A DNA stretch of 64,000 nucleotides, from the NCBI RefSeq assembly GCF_014656455.1, contig NZ_BNCL01000005.1, positions 62,001 through 126,000 on the forward strand, in the 5' to 3' direction. Below are positions 7,705-18,459 of the stretch, in pieces (position 1 is the stretch's first letter; each line of letters starts with the position of its first letter). The DNA is from Paracoccus aerius. GTDB taxonomy: Bacteria > Pseudomonadota > Alphaproteobacteria > Rhodobacterales > Rhodobacteraceae. A model generated the notes under the pieces. The model did no database searches, had not been told where the DNA came from, and saw nothing but the letters and a program-made list of their open reading frames with translations. Made by a program: the position numbers and the translations under genes.

Positions 7705-8835
7705 ATGAGCGAGCGTTTCCACTTCAGCCTCCAGGCGACCGACGGGCAGGCCCGCGCCGGCACGATCCACACCCCGAGGGGAGAGATCCGCACGCCCGCC
7801 TTCATGCCCGTGGGCACCGCCGCCACGGTCAAGGCGATGCTGCCGGAATCGGTGCGCGCGACAGGTGCGGACATCCTGCTGGGCAATACCTATCACCTGA
7901 TGCTGCGCCCCGGCGCGGAACGCATCGCGCGTTTGGGCGGCCTGCACCGCTTCATGAACTGGGACCGGCCGATCCTGACCGATTCGGGCGGCTTCCAGGT
8001 CATGTCGCTGGCCGCGCTGCGCAAGCTGACCGAGGACGGGGTCACCTTCTCGTCCCATATCGACGGGTCCAAGCACATGCTGTCGCCCGAAACCAGCATG
8101 GAGATTCAGCGTCTGCTGGGCAGCGACATCGTGATGTGCTTCGACGAATGCCCCGCGCTTCCCGCGACCGAGGAAGCGGTCGCCCGGTCCATGCGCCTGT
8201 CGATGCGGTGGGCGCAGCGGTCGCGCGACGCCTTTGGTGACCGTCCCGGCCATGCGCTGTTCGGCATCATGCAAGGCGGGGTGACGCCCGAACTGCGCGA
8301 AGAATCGGCCGAGGCGCTCAGGGCCATCGGCTTCGACGGCTACGCCATCGGCGGCCTTGCCGTGGGCGAGGGGCAGGAGGCGATGTTCGGCGTCCTCGAC
8401 TATGCGCCCGGCTTCCTGCCCGCCGACAAGCCGCGCTACCTGATGGGCGTGGGCAAGCCCGACGACGTCGTGGGCGCGGTCCAGCGGGGCGTGGACATGA
8501 TGGACTGCGTCCTGCCCTCGCGGTCGGGGCGGACCGGGCAGGCTTGGACACGGCGCGGGCAGGTCAACGTCAAGAACGCGCGCCACGCCGATGACCCGCG
8601 TCCGCTGGACGAACATTGCACCTGTCCCGCCTGCACGGGCTATTCCCGCGCCTATCTGCACCATGTCTTCCGCGCGGGCGAGATGATCAGCGGGATGCTG
8701 CTGACCTGGCACAATCTCCATTATTTCCAGGAGCTGATGGCGGGCTTGCGCAGCGCCATCGCCCAAGGCCGGCTGGACGAATTCGTGGCCGATTTCCATG
8801 CCCAGCGGGCCGAGGGCGACATTCCACCCCTGTGA
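7705..8835 (+). CDS. tgt: Queuine tRNA-ribosyltransferase
   Basis: A 376-residue enzyme that exchanges guanine-34 for the queuosine precursor in GUN-anticodon tRNAs (His, Asp, Asn, Tyr). [11 protein letters not shown] contains the first active-site Asp; MDCVLPSR the nucleophilic Asp; [16 protein letters not shown] gives the CxCxxC...H zinc site. The length is normal. It stands divergent to the SufT-like gene and upstream of rnd. Confidence 0.97.
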   Translation: MSERFHFSLQATDGQARAGTIHTPRGEIRTPAFMPVGTAATVKAMLPESVRATGADILLGNTYHLMLRPGAERIARLGGLHRFMNWDRPILTDSGGFQVMSLAALRKLTEDGVTFSSHIDGSKHMLSPETSMEIQRLLGSDIVMCFDECPALPATEEAVARSMRLSMRWAQRSRDAFGDRPGHALFGIMQGGVTPELREESAEALRAIGFDGYAIGGLAVGEGQEAMFGVLDYAPGFLPADKPRYLMGVGKPDDVVGAVQRGVDMMDCVLPSRSGRTGQAWTRRGQVNVKNARHADDPRPLDEHCTCPACTGYSRAYLHHVFRAGEMISGMLLTWHNLHYFQELMAGLRSAIAQGRLDEFVADFHAQRAEGDIPPL

Positions 8836-8931
8836 TCCGTCAGTCCCGCTGACCAAAAACACTTTCCTTTGAGAAGGCCCGGGCTTATCGGTGTCCGGTT
8901 GGCGGACGAACCGCCCTGGGCGAAAGACCAC

Positions 8932-10113
8932 ATGAGCGACGACATCATCACGATCACCCGCACCGAAGACCTGGCGCTGTTCTGCGAGAACGCCAAGGCA
9001 GCCCCTTATGTCACGGTCGATACCGAGTTCCTGCGCGAGCGGACCTATTGGTCAAAGCTGTGCCTGATCCAGCTGGCGCTGCCGCCCGCATCGACGCCCA
9101 AGGCCGCAGGAGGCGAGGCCGTGCTGGTCGATCCCCTGGCCGAGGGCCTGTCGCTCGAGCCGCTCTACGACCTGTTCCGCCATCAGGGCACGGTCAAGGT
9201 CTTCCACGCCGCCCGCCAGGATCTCGAGATTTTCTTCCACGACGCCGCGCTGTTCCCGCAGCCGCTGTTTGACACCCAGGTCGCCGCGATGGTCTGCGGA
9301 TTTGGCGAACAGGTCGGCTATGAAACGCTGGTGCGCAAGATCGCGCGGGCGAACCTGGACAAGTCGTCGCGCTTTACGGATTGGTCCCGCCGCCCGCTGT
9401 CGGACGCGCAAAAGGCCTATGCGCTGGCCGACGTGACCCATCTGCGCGTGATCTACGAGTTCCTGTCGGCCGAACTGCGCAAGAACGACCGCGAAAGCTG
9501 GCTGGCCGAGGAAATCGCGGTTCTGGAAGACCCGGAAACCTATATCACCCGCCCCGAGGAAGCCTGGCTCAAGGTCCGCACCCGCACCAACTCGCCCCGG
9601 TTCCTGGCGATCCTGCGCGAACTGGCGCGCTTCCGCGAAGCCTATGCCCAGGAACGCGACATCCCCCGGTCGCGCGTGTTCAAGGACGATGCCATGATCG
9701 AGGTGGCCTCGACCAAGCCCGCGACCGAGGCCGATCTGGGCCGCTCGCGCCTGCTGCTGCGCGAGGCGCGCAAGGGCGACATCGCCAATGGTATCCTGGC
9801 GGCGGTGAAGGCCGGGGTAGACTCCAAGGATCTGCCGCAGGCCAAGGCCGAGGAACCGGGCAAGCCCGGCAATGCCGCGCTGTCGGATCTGCTGCGCGTG
9901 CTTCTGAAGGCCAAGGCCGATGCGGCAGGGGTTGCGCCCAAGCTGATTGCCTCGGCCGCGGAACTGGATGCGATTGCCCAGGGGGAACGCGACCTGCCCG
10001 CCCTCAGGGGTTGGCGGGCCGAGGTCTTCGGTCAGGACGCCCTGCGCCTTGCCGCCGGAGAGATTGCCTTGTCGGCCAAGGGCGGCTCTGTCCGGGTCGT
10101 GCCAGTCCCCTGA
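8932..10113 (+). CDS. rnd: Ribonuclease D
   Basis: A 393-residue 3'-5' exoribonuclease acting on tRNA precursor tails. The DEDDy acidic residues are visible: VDTEFLRE (motif I), FHAARQDLEIF (motif II) and YALADVTHL (motif III). A helical HRDC domain follows at about 210-290, then a less conserved C-terminal part. The ATG at 8932 begins where homologues begin; an in-frame upstream start at 8869 is not supported by similarity. It ends convergently with the PAS_5 gene. Confidence 0.93.
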   Translation: MSDDIITITRTEDLALFCENAKAAPYVTVDTEFLRERTYWSKLCLIQLALPPASTPKAAGGEAVLVDPLAEGLSLEPLYDLFRHQGTVKVFHAARQDLEIFFHDAALFPQPLFDTQVAAMVCGFGEQVGYETLVRKIARANLDKSSRFTDWSRRPLSDAQKAYALADVTHLRVIYEFLSAELRKNDRESWLAEEIAVLEDPETYITRPEEAWLKVRTRTNSPRFLAILRELARFREAYAQERDIPRSRVFKDDAMIEVASTKPATEADLGRSRLLLREARKGDIANGILAAVKAGVDSKDLPQAKAEEPGKPGNAALSDLLRVLLKAKADAAGVAPKLIASAAELDAIAQGERDLPALRGWRAEVFGQDALRLAAGEIALSAKGGSVRVVPVP

Positions 10114-10134
10114 CGCGCCTTTCCGCCCGTCAGG
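10109..10134. terminator. Possible bidirectional hairpin between convergent rnd and PAS_5 genes
   Basis: CCTGACG at 10109-10115 pairs with CGTCAGG at 10128-10134 around a 12-base loop, spanning the rnd stop. There is no T-tract, so it would be a weak terminator at best. Its position between converging genes is the main argument for it. Confidence 0.3.
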
Positions 10135-10146
10135 CGACCAGGCACA

Positions 10147-10923
10147 TCAGCCAAGCGGCGGATTGCGCCTGGCGGCCTGGTCCAGGGGCTGGGGGGTGAT
10201 CAGGCGAAACCGTGACCGCCGTGATTCGGGGCTGTCGGTCCGCTTGCCCGGCAATTCCGCAGGCAGAGGCGCCTGAAGCTTTGCCGGCCGTGCCGACCGC
10301 CAGTCCTGTCCCAGGTCGGAAGGCGAGGGCGTCAGCGTCTTGCCCCCGTCGATGATCGGCAGAACCTGGTCCGCCACCAGATCAAAGCGGCGCGGCGCAA
10401 TGCCGATCTGGCCTTCCGCGATGATGCAGCCCAAGGCCCGCGTCACGTCCCCCAGATCCGAGGCCAGCGGCAGCAGCAAAAGCCGGGCCGACAGTTCGGG
10501 ACGGGCATAGTCGGCCTTGGCATGAAGCGTCATCTCGGCAATCTGGGGTGCGCGGAAGACCGATTCCAGGACGTCGGACCACCGCCCGCGAGAGCTGGGA
10601 TTGGCCAGCGAACAGAAGGCCATGCCCCGCACCTCCATGCCCATCAGGTCGATCAGGTGCTGGCCCGCAAGGCGAAAGCGGCCAGCGCCGGGCGCGATCC
10701 GTTCAAGGATGAAGGCATGGTCAAGCGCGCGGTGGATGCCATGCGGATGAACGTCCGCGCGCGCGGGAACGGCACGGCCCTTGCGAAGGCTGTCCCAATA
10801 GGCGCGAAGATCGGCCATGATGCGGGCAGGTTGGTCGGGATTGAAGTCGGCAAGTTGCAATACCTGACCCATGCCATCCGCCCCGGGCGGATGCGACGCG
10901 TTGTCGTCCTGCCATTTCGACAC
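10147..10923 (-). CDS. PAS domain-containing protein (PAS_5 family)
   Basis: A 258-residue protein whose first 170 residues match the alphaproteobacterial PAS_5 family: LRAYWDSLRKGRAVPARADVHP, then HAFILERIAPGAGRFRLAG and HLIDLMGMEVRGMAF. Such proteins have a single PAS fold and no output domain; some relatives bind cyclic di-GMP or affect polar development, but I see no diagnostic motif. The C-terminal 80 residues are proline- and arginine-rich and poorly structured. A stretch of about 200 bp with AT-rich patches separates it from gmk and probably carries promoters for both. Confidence 0.8.
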   Translation of the reverse strand: MSKWQDDNASHPPGADGMGQVLQLADFNPDQPARIMADLRAYWDSLRKGRAVPARADVHPHGIHRALDHAFILERIAPGAGRFRLAGQHLIDLMGMEVRGMAFCSLANPSSRGRWSDVLESVFRAPQIAEMTLHAKADYARPELSARLLLLPLASDLGDVTRALGCIIAEGQIGIAPRRFDLVADQVLPIIDGGKTLTPSPSDLGQDWRSARPAKLQAPLPAELPGKRTDSPESRRSRFRLITPQPLDQAARRNPPLG

Positions 10924-11126
10924 TGTCTGACCCTCGTTACTGGCGCGCCCAGAAACACGGACACGCTATACACTCCAACAGCATGATAAACATAAGTTCA
11001 GCCCATGCCGAGTCGTTTTCCTAACGAATGGTTAAGACATTTGGTTCAACACCTGGCCCTGCCCGGGACTTGACCACTCGGCGCCGCTGGTCCATCCCGC
11101 CGCAAGGCAAAGAAAGGGCACGATCC

Positions 11127-11756
11127 ATGGACAGAACCGGCTTGTTGATCATCCTGTCGTCCCCTTCGGGCGCGGGGAAATCGACGCTGGCCCGGCGGCT
11201 GATGGACTGGGATCCTTCCTTGCGTTTCTCCGTATCCGCGACAACCCGTCCGCCCCGACCGGGAGAGGTGGACGGGCAGCATTATTATTTCACCAGCCCC
11301 GGCGCCTTTCACCAGATGGTCGAACAGGGCCAGATGCTGGAACATGCCGAGGTGTTCGGAAACCTGTACGGCAGCCCCCGCGCCCCGGTCGAGGCCGCGA
11401 TGCGCGACGGGCGCGACACGCTGTTCGACGTGGACTGGCAGGGTGGCCAGCAGATCCGTGCCTCGGCCCTGGGCGGGCATGTCGTGTCGATCTTCGTGCT
11501 GCCGCCGTCGCTGCCGGAACTGGAACGGCGCCTGCGGTCGCGCGGGCAGGACAGCGACGCCGTGATCGCCGGCCGGATGGAGAAAAGCCGGGCCGAGATC
11601 AGCCACTGGGCCGAATACGATTACGTCCTTGTCAACGACGACCTGGACGAAACCGAGGCCCGGCTGCGCGCCATCCTGACGGCGGAACGCCTGCGCCGCG
11701 AACGCCAGGGCGGGCTGGGCCGCTTCGTGAAGGGCTTGATGGAGGAACACGCATGA
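11127..11756 (+). CDS. gmk: Guanylate kinase
   Basis: A 209-residue enzyme phosphorylating GMP to GDP with ATP. It has the P-loop [10 protein letters not shown] near the N-terminus, then [19 protein letters not shown], the GMP-binding region, and [12 protein letters not shown]. The ATG at 11127 follows an AGAAAGGG ribosome binding site; the longer frame from 11028 is not conserved. The stop overlaps the carbonic anhydrase start (ATGA, 11753-11756), starting a chain of three coupled genes. Confidence 0.96.
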   Translation: MDRTGLLIILSSPSGAGKSTLARRLMDWDPSLRFSVSATTRPPRPGEVDGQHYYFTSPGAFHQMVEQGQMLEHAEVFGNLYGSPRAPVEAAMRDGRDTLFDVDWQGGQQIRASALGGHVVSIFVLPPSLPELERRLRSRGQDSDAVIAGRMEKSRAEISHWAEYDYVLVNDDLDETEARLRAILTAERLRRERQGGLGRFVKGLMEEHA

Positions 11757-12273
11757 TCTGGGAACTGGACGGCCAAACCCCCGAGATCGCGCCCGACGCC
11801 TGGGTCGCGCCGGATGCGCAACTGATGGGCCGGGTGGTGCTGGAGGCCGAAGCCTCGGTCTGGTGGGGCGCGATCCTGCGCGGCGACACCGAGGAGATCC
11901 GCGTGGGGCGCGGCAGCAACGTCCAGGATCTGAGCGTGCTGCACACCGATCCGGGCTGCCCGCTGGTCATCGGTGCGGATTGCACCATCGGCCATCGCGC
12001 GATCCTGCATGGCTGCACCATCGGCGACGGTGCCCTGGTGGGGATGGGCGCGACGATCCTGAACGGCGCCAAGATCGGGGCGGGGGCGTTGATCGGTGCC
12101 GGCGCCCTGATCGCCGAGGGAAAGGACATCCCGCCCGGCGCCCTGGTCATGGGCGCGCCCGGCAAAGTCGTACGGATGCTGGACGAGGCCGCGCTTGAAG
12201 GCCTGCGCCAGTCGGCGGCGCGTTACCGCGCCAATGCCGCCCGTTTCCGCACGGGCCTGCGGCAGGTCCGCTG

Positions 12274-12274
<1 letters not shown>
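11753..12274 (+). CDS. Gamma carbonic anhydrase family protein
   Basis: A 173-residue left-handed beta-helix protein of hexapeptide repeats. Zinc-ligand histidines are visible in VLHTDPG and in [13 protein letters not shown], as in YrdA/CaiE-type gamma carbonic anhydrases. Some relatives hydrate CO2, others bind metal without known activity. It overlaps gmk by four bases and its stop TGA shares a base with the next ATG, so the three genes look co-translated. Confidence 0.9.
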
Positions 12275-13383
<1,109 letters not shown>

Positions 13384-13451
13384 GGTTTGCCGGTGGCGGG
13401 CGGCCCGCCCCTGGCCTATAACCGTCCAAGCTGATCCGGAGGAGCCCGCAG

Positions 13452-14207
13452 ATGACCCAGACCCCCCAGACCGATCCCGCCAAGCTGGCGGCCGCGCGCG
13501 CCGCGGTGGCGCTTGTCCGTGACGGCATGAAGCTGGGCCTGGGCACCGGATCGACCGCCGCCATCATGGTGCGGGAACTGGCCGCCCGCGCCCGGGCCGA
13601 GGGTCTGTCGCTGCGCTGCGCCGCGACCTCGAAGGGCACTTGCGACCTGGCCGAAAGCCTGGGCCTGTCCATCGAGAGCCTGGACGAGATCGGCTGGCTG
13701 GACATGACCATCGACGGTGCCGACGAGGTTGACCCCGACCTGCACCTGATCAAGGGCGGCGGCGGGGCGCATCTGCGCGAAAAGATCGTCGCCGCCGCCA
13801 GCCACCGCATGGTGGTGATCGCCGATCCCGGCAAGGTCGTGGAACAGCTGGGCACCTTCCCCCTGCCGGTCGAGGTGCTGCAATTCGGCTTCGAGACGAC
13901 GCGGACCCTGATCCGGCGCGCCCTTGCGGATCTGGATCTGGGCGATCGCGACGTGCTGCACCGCCTGAAGGGCAGCGAGCCCTGGGTCACGGATGAGGGG
14001 AACTGGATCCTCGACCTGCATCTGGATTGCATCCCCGATCCGGTGGCCCTGGCCCGCGCGCTTGCGGCCATTCCGGGCGTCGTGGAACACGGGCTGTTCC
14101 TGGGCATGTGCCATGTCGCCATCATCGGCAAGCCGGATGGCACGGTTGTCCAGCTTGACCGCAATGCCGATATTGATGCCGACATGCTTGCGGGCGAGGG
14201 GGACTGA
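13452..14207 (+). CDS. rpiA: Ribose-5-phosphate isomerase A
   Basis: A 251-residue enzyme interconverting ribose-5-phosphate and ribulose-5-phosphate in the pentose phosphate pathway. GLGTGSTA, DGADEVDPD and LIKGGGGAHLREK are the classical substrate-binding and catalytic motifs. A GGAGG ribosome binding site precedes the ATG. Only one base separates its stop from the GTG of gor, so the two NADPH/pentose-related genes are probably cotranscribed. Confidence 0.97.
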   Translation: MTQTPQTDPAKLAAARAAVALVRDGMKLGLGTGSTAAIMVRELAARARAEGLSLRCAATSKGTCDLAESLGLSIESLDEIGWLDMTIDGADEVDPDLHLIKGGGGAHLREKIVAAASHRMVVIADPGKVVEQLGTFPLPVEVLQFGFETTRTLIRRALADLDLGDRDVLHRLKGSEPWVTDEGNWILDLHLDCIPDPVALARALAAIPGVVEHGLFLGMCHVAIIGKPDGTVVQLDRNADIDADMLAGEGD

Positions 14208-14208
14208 C

Positions 14209-15606
14209 GTGACTTTCGACTTTGACCTGTTCGTGATCGGCGGCGGATCGGGGGGCGTCCGGGCCGCCCGGATCGCAGCGGGCGAACACGGCGCCCGCGT
14301 CGCCCTGGCCGAGGAAAGCCGCATGGGCGGCACCTGCGTCATCCGGGGCTGCGTTCCCAAGAAGCTGATGATCTTCGCATCCCAAGCCGGCCTGATGGCC
14401 GAGGAAATGCGCGGCTATGGCTGGGAAGGCGCCCAGGCCGGTCGGTTCGACTGGCCGGTCTTCAAGCACAAGCTGGATTCCGAACTGAACCGGCTTGAGC
14501 TGATCTATACCGCAAACCTTCAAAAATCCGGGGTCCAGATCTTCCACCAGCGGGCCACCATCGTCGATGCCCATACGGTCGCCTTGGCAGACGGCACGCG
14601 GAAGACCGCCAAGCATATCCTGATCGCCGTGGGCGGGCGTCCCGCGCTGCCGGGCATCCCGGGCGAGGAACTGGGCCTGATCTCGGACGACCTGTTCCTT
14701 CTGGACCGCCTGCCGCGCCGGGTTCTGGTGGTGGGCGGCGGCTATATCGCCTGCGAATTCGCGACCATCCTGACGGGCCTGGGCTGCGAGACGGTGCAGG
14801 TTTATCGCGGCGACGCGGTGCTGCGCGGCTTTGACCGGCAGATGCGCGACATGGCGACCCTGCAACTGAGCGGCATCGGCATCGACCTGCGGCTGAACGT
14901 CAACCTGACGCGGCTGGAACGGACGGGCGACCAGACCCGCGTGACCTTCAGCGACGACAGCCACGAGGATTTCGACGCGGTCATCTGGGCCACCGGCCGC
15001 GACCCCTATACCGGCGGGCTGGGGCTGGAGAATACGGGCGTCCATCTGCGCGCGAACGGTGCGATCCAGGTAGACGAATGGTCCCAAACCTCGGTCCCGT
15101 CGATCTTCGCGGTGGGCGACGTGACCGACCGCGTGAACCTGACCCCTGTGGCGATCCGCGAAGGCCATGCCTTTGCCGATACGGTCTTTGGCGGCAGGGC
15201 GCGCAGGGTCGCCCATTCCAATATCGCAAGCGCCGTCTATCTGCGCCCGCATGAAGCCGCCTCGGTGGGCCTGACCGAGGAGCAGGCCTGCGCGCGCGGC
15301 GATGTCGACGTCTATGCGACCACCTTCCGCCCGATGCGGTCGATGTTCGCGGGCAGCGACGCCAAGGTGATGATGAAGCTGCTGGTCGAACCCGAAACCG
15401 ATGTCGTGCTGGGCTGCCACATCTTCGGTCCCGACGCGGGCGAGATGATCCAGCTTGCCGCCATTCCCATCACCATGGGCGCGACCAAGGCCGATTTCGA
15501 CGCGACGATGGCCGTGCATCCCACCGCGGCCGAGGAACTTGTGACGATGCGCCAGCCGTCCCGGCGTCACCGGCTGGAGATTCCTGCACAGGCTGCAACT
15601 GCCTGA
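14209..15606 (+). CDS. gor: Glutathione-disulfide reductase
   Basis: A 465-residue flavoprotein reducing GSSG with NADPH. It has the FAD motif GGGSGGVRAAR, the redox-active disulfide in GGTCVIRGCVPKK, the NADPH motif VVGGGYIACEFA, the FAVGDVTDR segment, and the C-terminal HPTAAEE with the catalytic His. A GTG start at 14209, just after the rpiA stop, fits the family N-terminus (FDFDLFVIGGG). Pairing with rpiA may reflect shared redox supply. Confidence 0.95.
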   Translation: MTFDFDLFVIGGGSGGVRAARIAAGEHGARVALAEESRMGGTCVIRGCVPKKLMIFASQAGLMAEEMRGYGWEGAQAGRFDWPVFKHKLDSELNRLELIYTANLQKSGVQIFHQRATIVDAHTVALADGTRKTAKHILIAVGGRPALPGIPGEELGLISDDLFLLDRLPRRVLVVGGGYIACEFATILTGLGCETVQVYRGDAVLRGFDRQMRDMATLQLSGIGIDLRLNVNLTRLERTGDQTRVTFSDDSHEDFDAVIWATGRDPYTGGLGLENTGVHLRANGAIQVDEWSQTSVPSIFAVGDVTDRVNLTPVAIREGHAFADTVFGGRARRVAHSNIASAVYLRPHEAASVGLTEEQACARGDVDVYATTFRPMRSMFAGSDAKVMMKLLVEPETDVVLGCHIFGPDAGEMIQLAAIPITMGATKADFDATMAVHPTAAEELVTMRQPSRRHRLEIPAQAATA

Positions 15607-15710
15607 CAATTGCGACAGATGCGCGCGCTGAGGGGGCCTTCGGGTTGACATTTCGCCCTGCCGGCCCAGTTTCAAGTGACGGATTTTCGAAGAAGAAAGA
15701 AGGACCACGG

Positions 15711-17006
15711 ATGGCAAGTCAGGGCCCTTGGGGCGGCGGAAGCGGCGGAGGAGATGACGGGGATCGCGACAAGCGTCCGACCAACCGCCCCTGGGGACAG
15801 CAGCAACCACCAAAGGGACCGCAGCGCCCCGGTGGCCCGCAGCAGATGCCCGAGATCGAAGAGCTGATGAAGAAGGGCCAGGAACGCCTGCGCGTGCTGA
15901 TGGGCGGGCGCGGCGGCGGCGGGCCGACCGGTGGCGGCGGCGGACGCCGGGGCCCCAGTGGCCCGGCGTTCCAGATGAACCGCTCGACCCTGACCATCGC
16001 GGGGCTGATCCTGCTGGCCTTGTGGGCATTTGCCAGTTTCTACCGTGTCCAGACCAACGAACGCAGCGTCGAGTTCCTGTTCGGCCGCGCCGTGGCGGTG
16101 GGGACCGAGGGTCTGAACTTTGCCCCCTGGCCCGTCGTCACCGCCGAGGTGATCCCCGTGACCAACGAACGCGTGACCGAGATCGGCACCGGCGCCCAGG
16201 GCGAGATGGACAATGGCCTGATGCTGACCCGCGACCAGAATATCGTGGACATGGAATACCAGGTCGTCTGGAACATCTCGGACCCCGAGAAATTCCTGTT
16301 CAACCTGGCCGACCCGGCCGACACCATGCGCGCCGTGGCCGAATCCTCGATGCGCGACATCATCGCGCGCAGCGAACTGGCGCCGATCCTGAACCGCGAC
16401 CGGGGCACCATCGCCAACGACCTGCAGCAATCCGTGCAGCAGACGCTGGACGCCTATGAATCCGGGATCAACGTGGTCCGGGTCAACCTTGACCGCGCAG
16501 ACCCGCCTGCCGAGGTGATCGACGCCTTCCGCGAAGTCCAGGCCGCCCAGCAGGAACGCGACCGGCTTGAGAAGGAAGCCGATGCCTATGCCAACCGGGT
16601 GCTGGCCCAGGCCCGCGGTGACGCCGCAGCGACCTTGGAACAGGCCGAGGCTTATCGCGCCCAAGCCGTCAACACCGCCCAGGGCGAGGCGGCGCGCTTC
16701 AATTCGATCTACGAGGAATATGTGAAGGCGCCCGACGTGACCCGCCGCCGGATGTATCTGGAAACGATGGAAACCGTGCTGGGCCGCGTGGACAAGGTGA
16801 TCCTTGGCGATTCGGTGAACGGTCAGGGATCGGGCGTGGTGCCCTATCTGCCGCTGGACCAGTTGCGCCGCCAGGGCACCGGCACGCAGAACACGGGCCA
16901 GCAGAACCGGGCCTTGCCGAACAGCGGTCAGCAGACCCTGGGCCAGCCCGCCACCGGCCTTCAGAACCAGGGCCAGACCGGCACGAATATCGGGGGTAAC
17001 AACTGA
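15711..17006 (+). CDS. hflK: Membrane protease modulator HflK (SPFH/prohibitin family)
   Basis: A 431-residue protein: Gly/Pro-rich cytoplasmic N-terminus (1-85), one membrane helix (STLTIAGLILLALWAFASF), SPFH domain (about 105-270), then a helical region and a Gln/Asn/Gly-rich tail. HflK and HflC form a membrane cage around FtsH and restrain its proteolysis of membrane proteins. The start at 15711 is preceded by GAAAGAAGGA. Its TGA overlaps the hflC ATG (TGATG at 17004-17008). Confidence 0.95.
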   Translation: MASQGPWGGGSGGGDDGDRDKRPTNRPWGQQQPPKGPQRPGGPQQMPEIEELMKKGQERLRVLMGGRGGGGPTGGGGGRRGPSGPAFQMNRSTLTIAGLILLALWAFASFYRVQTNERSVEFLFGRAVAVGTEGLNFAPWPVVTAEVIPVTNERVTEIGTGAQGEMDNGLMLTRDQNIVDMEYQVVWNISDPEKFLFNLADPADTMRAVAESSMRDIIARSELAPILNRDRGTIANDLQQSVQQTLDAYESGINVVRVNLDRADPPAEVIDAFREVQAAQQERDRLEKEADAYANRVLAQARGDAAATLEQAEAYRAQAVNTAQGEAARFNSIYEEYVKAPDVTRRRMYLETMETVLGRVDKVILGDSVNGQGSGVVPYLPLDQLRRQGTGTQNTGQQNRALPNSGQQTLGQPATGLQNQGQTGTNIGGNN

Positions 17007-18286
17007 TGGCCACTGCTCGCAGAATCACGGCCGCGACGCTGGCCATCCCGTTCCTGATCGTGGTCGCGGTGCTTGTCGCTTCGTCGCTGTTCATCGTGGA
17101 CGAGCGCGAAAAGGCGCTTGTGCTGCGACTGGGTCGCGTCGTGGACGTCAAGGAGGAACCGGGCCTGGGCTTCAAGGTGCCCTTCCTCGACAATGTCGAG
17201 AAATACGACGGCCGCATCCTGGGCCTGCCGACCGTTCCGCTGGAAGTCACCCCGCTGGACGACCGCCGCCTGATCGTTGACGCCTTTGCCCGCTGGCGGA
17301 TCACCGATGTCGTGCGCTTCCGCCAGGCGGTCGGCGCGGGCGGCATCCAGGGCGCCCAGGGCCGTCTGGAACCCATCGTGCGCAACGCCATCCGCGAGGT
17401 TCTGGGCACCGTGCCGTCCACCAGCGTGCTGTCGGACGACCGGACCGCGCTGATGAACCAGATCCGGGACGAGGCGCGCAACAATTCCGAAGGGCTGGGT
17501 GTCGAGATCATCGACGTGCGCCTGACCCGCACCGACCTGCCCGAGCAGAACCTGAACGCGACCTATGCACGGATGCGGGCCGAACGTCAGCGCGAGGCCG
17601 CCGATGAAATCGCCCGGGGCGGTGAGGCCGCGCAGCGCGTTCGCGCCGCAGCCGACCGGACCGTCACCGAGCTGACCTCGGAAGCGCAAAAACGGGCCGA
17701 GATCGTCCGAGGCGAGGCCGATGCGCAGCGCAACGCGATCTATGCCGATGCCTTCGGCCGCGATCCCGAGTTCTTTGCCTTTACCCGGTCGATGACCTCG
17801 TATGAACGCGCGCTTCAGGGCGACAACAGCACGATGGTCCTGCAGCCCGAGGGCGAGTTCTTCAGCTATCTGCGCGACGATGGCGCCAGCCGGGCCAACC
17901 CCTCGCCCACGCCTGTCCCGGCAGGCAATTCCGCGGCCGAGGTGCTGACACCCGCCGCGGGCGAGGAGGAGGAAGGCCTGGTCACGCCCACCGTGACCGA
18001 CCGCGAAGGCAATCCCTTGGGCGAAAGCGCGGGCGTCAAGCTGACCCCGGTGCCCGAGATGCTGACGACCCCGCCCCAGCAAAGCGACGGCGTCGTGGCG
18101 CCGGTCAGCGGCGCGGCTGATCCCGCCTCGCCCGAAGCTGCCCCGGCAGAAGCCGCACCGCCGCCAGCCGATGGGGCGGCGGAGCCCGCCCCCCAGCCCG
18201 TGGAGACTGAACCCGCGGCGGAACCGGCGCCGGAAGCCGCAGCAGGGGCAGGCGAACCCGCCCCCGAGGCCGAGCTGACGCAGTAA
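17006..18286 (+). CDS. hflC: Membrane protease modulator HflC with extended acidic Ala/Pro tail
   Basis: A 426-residue protein: N-terminal membrane helix (ATLAIPFLIVVAVLVASSLF), SPFH domain, then a helical region ending in a PEGEFFSYL segment near residue 290. HflC normally ends close to that point. Here about 135 extra residues follow, rich in Pro, Ala and Glu, probably disordered and periplasmic. Core function as HflK partner is secure; the tail is described in the findings. A strong terminator follows the stop. Confidence 0.94.
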   Translation: MATARRITAATLAIPFLIVVAVLVASSLFIVDEREKALVLRLGRVVDVKEEPGLGFKVPFLDNVEKYDGRILGLPTVPLEVTPLDDRRLIVDAFARWRITDVVRFRQAVGAGGIQGAQGRLEPIVRNAIREVLGTVPSTSVLSDDRTALMNQIRDEARNNSEGLGVEIIDVRLTRTDLPEQNLNATYARMRAERQREAADEIARGGEAAQRVRAAADRTVTELTSEAQKRAEIVRGEADAQRNAIYADAFGRDPEFFAFTRSMTSYERALQGDNSTMVLQPEGEFFSYLRDDGASRANPSPTPVPAGNSAAEVLTPAAGEEEEGLVTPTVTDREGNPLGESAGVKLTPVPEMLTTPPQQSDGVVAPVSGAADPASPEAAPAEAAPPPADGAAEPAPQPVETEPAAEPAPEAAAGAGEPAPEAELTQ

Positions 18287-18295
18287 CATCAGGCG

Positions 18296-18324
18296 AAAGG
18301 GCGGGTGGCGACATCCGCCCTTTT
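18296..18324 (+). terminator. Rho-independent terminator of hflKC
   Basis: AAAGGGCGG at 18296-18304 pairs perfectly with CCGCCCTTT at 18315-18323 around a 10-base loop and runs into a short T-tract, ten bases after the hflC stop. Confidence 0.8.
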
Positions 18325-18459
18325 GCAATGAAAGTCACGATCAGTTCACTGGCCGAGAGCGTGGTTTATTTGCAACGCTTCCCTATTTCTTCTTCATAAC
18401 AACCGCGGTCCCCGGCCCCCTGTCAGGATCGACGAACTGCGAAAGATGAGGACATCCGC

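Noticed and set aside
14122..16029. 635-codon minus-strand frame opposite gor and hflK
   Set aside because: It spans two well-supported genes and their intergenic gap and shows no recognisable domain.
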